A stretch of 51,748 nucleotides of DNA from Erysipelotrichaceae bacterium. GTDB taxonomy: Bacteria > Bacillota > Clostridia > TANB77 > CAG-508. Within the stretch, counting starts at the first letter, position 1, and each line of letters starts with the position of its first letter. A program made the position numbers and the translations under genes. The DNA lies in the NCBI GenBank assembly GCA_021769225.1, contig JAETTH010000008.1, positions 1 through 51,748 of the forward strand. The letters run 5' to 3'. The notes beneath the pieces are model-generated. The model did not search any database, was not told where the DNA came from, and saw only the letters and a program-made list of their open reading frames with translations. This document shows, one piece after another, positions 45,788 to 51,748 of this stretch.

Positions 45788-47023
45788 ATGAAGAAATTTT
45801 ATAATTCGGCAGATTTATGTACAACAATAATGAGAAGTGAATATACAAATTCAGACAACAGCTTTTTTTATAATACATTTGTGCCCATTGCGGCTAATAA
45901 TAACGAAGAAGCAATTCAATCAATAAAACATATAAAATCAGAAATCAAAAAAATTTCAGATGAAGATATGAAAAAAAATAATCTTAATATATTAGCTCCC
46001 TCATTGTTAAATTCTCAATTATATGTTACAAAGTTGATGAATGTTCAAACTTCAGAACAGCTAATTATTAATTTTTTAGAATACGATTTTACAAGTTTCT
46101 CAAACTATTTCTCATTCTTCCTTGACTTTGGCTTTTTATCTATAGTTTCACCTGTAAAGTCATCTGATATAGCAATGTTTAGAGCACTTTCTATAACTAC
46201 ACTAAACGAATTATTAGCTTTGGCTTATAAATATTATGAAAAAGACAAAAATAATCTAATATCATACCAAGCAGAATATAAAAAAATTATTAACTTTATT
46301 TTCAATCTTGATAATGATAAAAGTTTAAACGGCCTATCTCCACACAACCTACTTTTTCTTTATGAAATATTACATGAACCAGAAAGTAGTATCTTTAAAT
46401 ATAGAGCCAATATGAACATTACTGAAAATATGCTACAAATATATGATTTGTTATCTATTAACCCTGATTATGTGAAAGCTACAAGAAAAGATACAAAAAC
46501 ACTAATAAAACAATTAAAAGAACTATCCAATAATAATACTATAAAACTTGAATATGGGAAAATATATAAACTTAGTTCTGTTTTCGAATTATTTTATTTA
46601 CATTTACTATTTCTAGTAAGCAACAATAGTAATTATATTAAAAAATGTAAATGTTGTGGTAAGTACTTTTATACAAACAAAGTAAATGTAACTTATTGTG
46701 ATAGAATTCAAAATGAAAAGAATGGACAAACATGCAAAGATATTGGATCAGATATTGTTGCTTTAAGAGAAAAGAAAAAAGACTATTTAGTTAATTTGAA
46801 AGCCTCTATTGCTTCAAAAAAGGCTATGGAAGTAAAAAGGCATCCTGATATTCCAGAATATAAAGAAAATTATAAAAGCTGGAAACCTTTAGCTTTAAAA
46901 TATTTGCAAGATTACAAAAGTGGGACTTTAGATGCTAAAACTTTTGAAAAATGGTTAAAGTACACATCTGATGAAAAAATAAAATCTAAACTAAAAACAA
47001 TAGCTGAATTTAAAGATTTATAA
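45788..47023 (+). CDS. DUF6076-like protein with C-terminal zinc motif
   Basis: A 411-residue soluble protein. A long helical N-terminal part is followed (about 290-325) by a treble-clef-like zinc motif, 'KKCKCCGKYFYTNKVNVTYC', with a further Cys in 'GQTCKDIG'. Similar proteins with this arrangement occur in mobile elements of Bacillota and are listed, I believe, as DUF6076. Function is unknown. It is expressed rightwards from the divergent control region opposite the excisionase gene. Confidence 0.65.
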   Translation: MKKFYNSADLCTTIMRSEYTNSDNSFFYNTFVPIAANNNEEAIQSIKHIKSEIKKISDEDMKKNNLNILAPSLLNSQLYVTKLMNVQTSEQLIINFLEYDFTSFSNYFSFFLDFGFLSIVSPVKSSDIAMFRALSITTLNELLALAYKYYEKDKNNLISYQAEYKKIINFIFNLDNDKSLNGLSPHNLLFLYEILHEPESSIFKYRANMNITENMLQIYDLLSINPDYVKATRKDTKTLIKQLKELSNNNTIKLEYGKIYKLSSVFELFYLHLLFLVSNNSNYIKKCKCCGKYFYTNKVNVTYCDRIQNEKNGQTCKDIGSDIVALREKKKDYLVNLKASIASKKAMEVKRHPDIPEYKENYKSWKPLALKYLQDYKSGTLDAKTFEKWLKYTSDEKIKSKLKTIAEFKDL

Positions 47024-47047
47024 AAAATATGAAAGAAGGTAATAGCT

Positions 47048-47395
47048 ATGATACATAAAATGAAATTACAAGAAAGTCCATTTGAAAGAATTAAAAATGG
47101 TACTAAAACTGTAGAATTTAGATTATATGATGAAAAGAGAAGTAAAATAAAAATAGGTGATCAGATTGAATTTTCTAAATTACCTGATTTACAAGAAACT
47201 ATCCTTGTAGACGTATTAGATTTATATAGAGAAGATACATTTGAAAACTTATTTAAAAAACTATTTACTGATGAAGATGAAATCAAGAAGAAAACAAAAT
47301 CAATGTATCAATATTATTCCCCTGACGAAGAAAAGCAATATGGTGTTGTAGGAATAAAAATATCCTCAATTAGTAGTGGATTTAGATATACATAA
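47048..47395 (+). CDS. ASCH-domain protein
   Basis: A 115-residue intact ASCH (PUA-like) protein: 'MKLQESPFERIKNGTKTVEF' + 'RLYDEKRSKIKIGDQIEF', with the conserved G-x-K-x-x-E-x-R motif. Relatives bind RNA or hydrolyse modified nucleosides such as N4-acetylcytidine. GAAGG lies before ATG 47048. It begins a row of small genes read towards the integrase. Confidence 0.85.
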   Translation: MIHKMKLQESPFERIKNGTKTVEFRLYDEKRSKIKIGDQIEFSKLPDLQETILVDVLDLYREDTFENLFKKLFTDEDEIKKKTKSMYQYYSPDEEKQYGVVGIKISSISSGFRYT

Positions 47396-47403
47396 ATGCC
47401 ATA

Positions 47404-47565
47404 ATGCAATTTAAAAATTATAAAACTGAAGAATTATATAAAGTTATGAAAGAAAAAGCAGATAAAAAAGGAGCTTTTAATAATAGAATTTATTTAGAGT
47501 ATGTTGATGAAGAAAAAAGAAATTTAGAGGAAGAAAAAGAATTAAATAAGGAATTTAGAAAGTAA
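47404..47565 (+). CDS. Short ORF resembling an NTP pyrophosphohydrolase tail
   Basis: A 53-codon frame, ATG 47404 to TAA 47563-47565, 'MKEKADKKGAFNNRIYLEYV' in its middle. That pattern (K-x-x-K-x-G-x-F-x-x-R-I-x-L-E) is the usual C-terminal end of small MazG/PRA-PH-like house-cleaning pyrophosphohydrolases. The catalytic helices are missing and no good RBS precedes it. It is probably the remnant of such a gene, which would fit the neighbouring Nudix and ASCH genes. Confidence 0.45.
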   Translation: MQFKNYKTEELYKVMKEKADKKGAFNNRIYLEYVDEEKRNLEEEKELNKEFRK

Positions 47566-47585
47566 AAATAATTAAGGAGCAGAAT

Positions 47586-48011
47586 ATGAGAAAATTAAAT
47601 TTAATAGTTTTATTTAATAAAGATTTAAGTAAAGGGCTTTTCTGCATTAGAGCTAAAGATCCATATAAGGGAAAATATAATTTTATTGGTGGTAAAGTTG
47701 AAGAAAATGAAACCAATGATGAAGCAGCCTATAGAGAACTATTTGAAGAAACAGGAATAAGTAAAAACGATATTGAATTAGACCATTTTATGGACTTAAA
47801 TTATTTCAAATATGAGAATAACCTACAAGTCTATTATGGAATTTTAAAACATGATGTGAATTTGGTTGAAGAAAAAAACAAATTAGAATGGGTAGAACTT
47901 AACGAAGAGTTATTAGATAATAACAAATTTGGAGGAAATTATAATATTCCTCACATAATAACACAAATTAAAGTATTCTTAAAAAATGGAACAGGACTTG
48001 GAAAGTATTAA
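47586..48011 (+). CDS. Nudix hydrolase, copy 1
   Basis: A 141-residue Nudix protein. The Nudix box is complete: 'GGKVEENETNDEAAYRELFEETGI' in two pieces, G-x5-E-x7-R-E-x-x-E-E-x-G. It would hydrolyse a nucleoside diphosphate linked to another group. RBS AAGGAG precedes ATG 47586. Confidence 0.9.
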   Translation: MRKLNLIVLFNKDLSKGLFCIRAKDPYKGKYNFIGGKVEENETNDEAAYRELFEETGISKNDIELDHFMDLNYFKYENNLQVYYGILKHDVNLVEEKNKLEWVELNEELLDNNKFGGNYNIPHIITQIKVFLKNGTGLGKY

Positions 48012-48055
48012 AATTAGATATAATTAAATAACTTGAAAGAAGGTAAAATGTAAAT

Positions 48056-48814
48056 ATGAATAACATTGATTTTTTAGATAAAACTTTGGAAGTAACAATT
48101 GATAGACCTCTAGGTAGTAAACATCCTAAACATGGTTTTATCTATCCCGTAAATTATGGATATGTACCAAATACAATAAGCGGCGATGGAGAAGAATTAG
48201 ATTGTTACATACTTGGAATATACGAGCCAATAGAGACTTTTAAAGGTAAATGCATTGCAATAATACACAGATTAAATGATAATGATGATAAATTAATAAT
48301 TGTTCATGAAAATAAATCTTTTTCTAATAATGAAATACAAGTTTTAACAGAATTTCAAGAGCAATATTTTCAAAGTGAAATAATAAGGAGTTCAAACTAT
48401 TTAGAGTTCAGTAAAAACATACCTGAACTATCCGTTACTAATTTAGAAAATAGTTTAAATTTCTATAAAATTGCTGGATTTAAAGTAGAATATGATAGAC
48501 CTGAGAATAAATTTGCATTTATAAGTTTGGGCGAAATTCAATTTATGTTACAAGAAATTGCTAATAATGATAAATGGGATATTGCTCCTCTTTCCTACCC
48601 TTTTGGAAATGGTATCAACTTTCAATTAGAAGTAGAAAATCTAGATGAAATATATAATAACTTTAAAAATTCAAATTATAAAATAACTTTTGATATTGCA
48701 GAAAATTGGTATAGACAAGATAATAAATTATTAGGAAATAAAGAATTCTTAATACAAGATCCAGATGGATATTTGTTAAGATTTTCTGAAGATTTAGGAA
48801 AAAAGGAGGTTTAG
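48056..48814 (+). CDS. Fusion of an inorganic pyrophosphatase-like and a VOC domain
   Basis: A 252-residue protein with two domains. Residues 1-110 resemble family I inorganic pyrophosphatase: 'IDRPLGSKHPKHGFIYPVNY' and 'SGDGEELDCYILG' keep the Y-P-x-N-Y-G and D-x-x-x-x-D signatures. Residues about 122-252 are a glyoxalase/bleomycin-resistance (VOC) domain: 'IPELSVTNLENSLNFYKIAG' and 'FLIQDPDGYLLRFSE', with the final Glu metal ligand. The two parts are in one uninterrupted frame. Each domain is common; I do not know this fusion. RBS GAAGG precedes ATG 48056. Confidence 0.85.
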   Translation: MNNIDFLDKTLEVTIDRPLGSKHPKHGFIYPVNYGYVPNTISGDGEELDCYILGIYEPIETFKGKCIAIIHRLNDNDDKLIIVHENKSFSNNEIQVLTEFQEQYFQSEIIRSSNYLEFSKNIPELSVTNLENSLNFYKIAGFKVEYDRPENKFAFISLGEIQFMLQEIANNDKWDIAPLSYPFGNGINFQLEVENLDEIYNNFKNSNYKITFDIAENWYRQDNKLLGNKEFLIQDPDGYLLRFSEDLGKKEV

Positions 48815-48817
48815 ATT

Positions 48818-49240
48818 ATGAACAAATTTAAAGAAATACGCCCTATAGTTTTAGGACTTGCAGTTAAAGACAATAAACTACTTGTAAGCGAAGGATTTGA
48901 TAATGTAAAAAAACAAACATTTTATAGATGTTTAGGTGGAGGTATTGAATTTTTAGAAAAGAGTACAGATGCCCTAAAAAGAGAATTCAAAGAGGAAATT
49001 AATATTGATATAGTTATAAAAGATTTTTTAGGAATTTCTGAAAATATTTTTACATATCAAGGTAAAAGTGCTCATGAATTAGTTTTTTATTATAATATCA
49101 ATATATTAGCAGAAAATTACAAAGAGGAATATATTGTTACAGATGATAACGGACAAAGCAAAGCTGTTTGGATTGACATTAATGAATTTAAAAATGGAAA
49201 TAAAATATTATATCCACAAGAAGTATTTAAATATATTTAA
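48818..49240 (+). CDS. Nudix hydrolase, copy 2
   Basis: A 140-residue Nudix protein with 'GGGIEFLEKSTDALKREFKE' leading to E-I-N, a full Nudix box. It is quite different from copy 1 and resembles the MutT/NUDIX proteins with 'RCLGGGIE'. AGGAGG overlaps the end of the PPase-VOC gene, only three bases upstream, so the two are translationally coupled. Confidence 0.9.
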   Translation: MNKFKEIRPIVLGLAVKDNKLLVSEGFDNVKKQTFYRCLGGGIEFLEKSTDALKREFKEEINIDIVIKDFLGISENIFTYQGKSAHELVFYYNINILAENYKEEYIVTDDNGQSKAVWIDINEFKNGNKILYPQEVFKYI

Positions 49241-49291
49241 ATACGCTCTCCTCCCACCCATAGGCATACTTGAAAGGAGGTGAAATAAGTA

Positions 49292-50485
49292 ATGGCTGGG
49301 AGTATAGAAAAAAGAGGAAAAAATAGTTACAGGCTAACAGTATCTGAAGGATTTGACCTAAATGGAAAACCTATGATACACAGGAAAACGGTACACGGAA
49401 CTAAAAAAGATGCAGAAGTTGAACTAGCAAAATTTGTTACTGAAGTACAAAATGGCTTAGTAATTGATGGTAAATCTCTTAAATTTTCTGAATTCACAGA
49501 AATATGGAAAAGAGATTATGGCTCAAAAGAACTTGCCCCATCAACATATAAACGCTATTGTAGGATGTTAGAAACAAGACTTTTACCATACTTTGGGCAT
49601 TTCTATATTAACAAAATTAAACCAACTGACATTATGAAATTCTATGACTTACTTGAAAAAGATACTCAGTTAGTTAGAAAAAAAGGTAACAATGGTTCTA
49701 AAACAAAAAAGCCCTTATCTGGTAAAACAATTTTAGAGCATCACAGATTATTAAGAGCAATGCTTCACAAGGCAGTTTATTGGCAATTAATAGTGGCAAA
49801 TCCTGCTGAACGTGTTCAACCACCTAAAGCTAGAAAACCAAAAAGAAGATCTTATGATGATGAACAAACTAAAGTATTACTAGAAAATCTAGAACAACTA
49901 TCTAGCGAAGATACTAAATACAAAGTTGCAATAATCCTTACAGTATTTACTGGTGTTCGTTTAGGCGAGTTAATGGGACTAGAATGGCAAGATGTTGATT
50001 TTAAAAATGGAATAATCAGTATTAATCGTTCAAGTCAATACCTAGCAGATATGGGAGTTTTTACAAAAGTTCCTAAAACAGAAAGCTCCATTAGAGAAAT
50101 TGCAATACCTGAATTTATCATTTCTTTACTTGAGGAATATAAGTTATGGTATGAAGAGCAAAAATCGGTTTACGGCGAATTATGGACGAATTCTGATAGG
50201 TTATTTGTACAAGCAGATGGTAAACCTATGCATCCTTCTACGATTAGCAAATGGTTTGTAAAATATGTTGGTCAAATAGGATTACCTGTAATTAATTTTC
50301 ACGGATTAAGACATACAAATGCAAGTTTACTAGTTGCACAAAACATTGACATAGCAGTAATTTCTGCGAGACTAGGTCATGCACAAATAAGCACAACACT
50401 TGACTTTTATGTGCATCCACTACTTTCTCATAATAGAAAAGCTGGCTATGCACTAGAAAACTTGTTATTACCAACAAGGTCTTAA
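49292..50485 (+). CDS. int: Tn916-type tyrosine integrase
   Basis: A 397-residue integrase. The N-terminal arm-binding domain (about 1-60) is AP2-like: 'GSIEKRGKNSYRLTVSEGFD'. A SAM-like core-binding domain follows (about 65-175). The catalytic domain has Arg in 'FTGVRLGELMGLEWQDVDF', 'NFHGLRHTNASLLVAQNI', 'LGHAQISTTLDFYVH' with Tyr the nucleophile. AAAGGAGGTG precedes ATG 49292. It lies beside the tRNA attachment site and the paired arm repeats, so it should integrate and excise this element. Confidence 0.95.
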   Translation: MAGSIEKRGKNSYRLTVSEGFDLNGKPMIHRKTVHGTKKDAEVELAKFVTEVQNGLVIDGKSLKFSEFTEIWKRDYGSKELAPSTYKRYCRMLETRLLPYFGHFYINKIKPTDIMKFYDLLEKDTQLVRKKGNNGSKTKKPLSGKTILEHHRLLRAMLHKAVYWQLIVANPAERVQPPKARKPKRRSYDDEQTKVLLENLEQLSSEDTKYKVAIILTVFTGVRLGELMGLEWQDVDFKNGIISINRSSQYLADMGVFTKVPKTESSIREIAIPEFIISLLEEYKLWYEEQKSVYGELWTNSDRLFVQADGKPMHPSTISKWFVKYVGQIGLPVINFHGLRHTNASLLVAQNIDIAVISARLGHAQISTTLDFYVHPLLSHNRKAGYALENLLLPTRS

Positions 50486-50536
50486 TTTGAACTTTTTTCT
50501 AATTTTCACAAATTACAAATTTTCACGATAAAAAAT

Positions 50537-50580
50537 AAAAGGCAACTAAATATTAATTTAGATTTCCCATTGCCTTTTAT
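50537..50580 (+). terminator. Terminator after the integrase
   Basis: Outer stem AAAAGGCAA / TTGCCTTTT encloses a second small dyad (CTAAAT...ATTTAG); TATTATATT follows. It lies 50 bp after the int stop. Confidence 0.75.
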
Positions 50581-50645
50581 TATATTAAAAAAAGTATAAA
50601 ATTTTAATGAATTTTTATTGATATTTATGGCATTTGAGGTAATTA

Positions 50646-50667
50646 TTTTACCCAATTTTTATCCAAT
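50646..50667 (+). repeat. Integrase arm-type sites, right end
   Basis: TTTTACCCAAT followed directly by TTTTATCCAAT (one change). Same 11-bp unit, pairing and orientation as at 25760-25781. It lies about 125 bp inside the right core. Confidence 0.65.
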
Positions 50668-50760
50668 TTGACATAACAAACCATTTTTTAAGCATTATTG
50701 CAACCAATTTCAAGGCATAAAAAATACCCACAGTCGTTGAAACTGTAAGCATTTATTCTT

Positions 50761-50836
<76 letters not shown>

Positions 50837-50981
50837 ATATATTAAATTAGTAACTTTTTTATGGGTACCTTTTAAGTATAACTCTAAAACACAATCTTGT
50901 CAACCATATTTCACACATTTTTTCATTTTATATATAGCTCCCTACCCTTTAATATATGCAACTACCCTCAAAATGATTCCT

Positions 50982-51620
50982 TTATACCGTAATATGATTT
51001 TTCATGTTTTCATATTTACTATCTCCAATTCCTTTTACATTTTTTATATCTTCTATTGATTTAAACTCGCCATTTTCCTTCCTATATTCAATAATTTTTA
51101 ATGCAGTAGATGGTCCAATTCCAGGAATTTGTTCCAATTCAGTTTGTGAAGCTGTATTTAAATTAATCAATCCGCTTCCTCCTTCTTCTTTTTTTTCATT
51201 TACAACAATATTATTTCCACTTTCTTTTGTAATATACCCTAAATTTTCCTCACCCTCCTTTTGCTCACTAATTCCAGGGATATAAAGCTTTTGTCCATCT
51301 TCTAGCATATATGCCAAATTCACATTAGACAAGTCTGCATCTAAAAGTTCCCCTCCAGCAGCTTCAATTGCATCTGCTATTCTACTTCCTTCTTTTAACT
51401 TTACAATCCCAGGATTCTCCACAAAACCTGCTACATGAACAATAATCATCTTTTCTTCATTTTCCTGATAAAGTACATTTGTCTCTTCCAAAAGATTTTC
51501 TTGCTCTGTCATTTCCATTTGAGCCTCTTGTGAAATCTTCATAGTAAAAACAATTACGACTACTACAACAAAAAAAGCCACTATTCCCAATACAATTTTT
51601 TGCATTTTTGTTAATTCCAT
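50982..51620 (-). CDS. comEA: ComEA family competence DNA-binding protein
   Basis: A 212-residue membrane-anchored protein. One N-terminal membrane segment (about 8-27), an SLBB domain (about 58-118, 'VHVAGFVENPGIVKLKEGSR'), a short linker, and a C-terminal double helix-hairpin-helix: 'LINLNTASQTELEQIPGIGP' and 'IEDIKNVKGIGDSKYENM'. It binds incoming double-stranded DNA outside the membrane during transformation. RBS GGAGGTG precedes ATG 51620. It appears to be normal chromosome beyond the element. Confidence 0.93.
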   Translation of the reverse strand: MELTKMQKIVLGIVAFFVVVVVIVFTMKISQEAQMEMTEQENLLEETNVLYQENEEKMIIVHVAGFVENPGIVKLKEGSRIADAIEAAGGELLDADLSNVNLAYMLEDGQKLYIPGISEQKEGEENLGYITKESGNNIVVNEKKEEGGSGLINLNTASQTELEQIPGIGPSTALKIIEYRKENGEFKSIEDIKNVKGIGDSKYENMKNHITV

Positions 51621-51748
51621 ACTAAAACACCTCCTCGTATTATATATTTATAGTATTTAAAGTCCACTATATAAGACTATATGTTATACTATTACTTAGA
51701 TACTGTGGATTGTTTAACACCACCTACCACTTGATGGTTTCAGAAAGG

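Noticed and set aside
51621-51748. Possible T-box or riboswitch at the right edge
   Set aside because: The last 128 bases show no specifier or terminator structure that I can support, and the window ends there.

Overview
The window is very A+T-rich DNA from a low-G+C Gram-positive bacterium, most likely a member of the Clostridia (Bacillota). The signs are GGAGG-type ribosome binding sites, common TTG starts, a SpoVB-like flippase, a ComEA with SLBB domain, and a cell-surface cohesin with an LPxTG-like tail. No species can be named from the sequence alone.

Layout. (1) 0.1-6.2 kb, all minus strand: two secreted dockerin proteins (one a BspA-type leucine-rich-repeat protein), a wall-anchored cohesin protein that is their natural partner, and a secreted GH25 lysozyme with three LysM domains. 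(2) 6.2-11.4 kb: chromosomal housekeeping and stress genes: a frameshifted Fe/Mn superoxide dismutase, a SpoVB/MurJ-like flippase, a ZIP metal transporter, an SDR oxidoreductase, Dps and a YgjP-type metallopeptidase. (3) 11.6-15.3 kb: a three-gene type II restriction-modification operon with two different methyltransferases. (4) 15.3-16.8 kb: decayed DNA with a broken gene and a degenerate CRISPR-repeat relic, plus a YkvA-like gene. (5) 16.8-25.4 kb: a type I-B CRISPR-Cas locus (cas6-cas8-cas7-cas5-cas3-cas4-cas1-cas2-array, read leftwards) with seven repeats and six spacers. Its cas6 carries an apparent +1 frameshift near the 5' end.

(6) 25.6-50.8 kb: a putative integrative element of about 25 kb ending in the initiator tRNA-fMet gene. 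A 15-bp piece of that tRNA gene recurs at the left end. Pairs of 11-bp direct repeats, which look like integrase arm sites, lie just inside both ends. The element has a Tn916-type integrase, an excisionase-like gene, a phage replisome-organizer gene, a DnaC-like loader and a 200-bp region of consecutive hairpins. It has no capsid, relaxase or conjugation genes, so it looks like a satellite or mobilizable element that depends on a helper. Its cargo is mostly defence. There is an exonuclease-BRCT / OLD ATPase-TOPRIM / reverse transcriptase-HEPN operon, an RloA/RloB pair, and a complete type I R-M system whose two inverted hsdS genes are shuffled by a dedicated recombinase. A row of nucleotide-metabolism genes (ASCH, two Nudix, a pyrophosphatase-VOC fusion) precedes the integrase. 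(7) 50.9-51.7 kb: chromosomal comEA.

The most promising possible new system is the exonuclease / OLD / reverse transcriptase operon (26.3-31.6 kb). Its promoter matches the cas promoter in -10 sequence, spacing and a shared TTTGTCGAA box. A second oddity is that the two +1 frameshifts (sod and cas6) both fall on an in-frame CGG codon followed by A, while I found no other in-frame CGG codon in any gene of the window.
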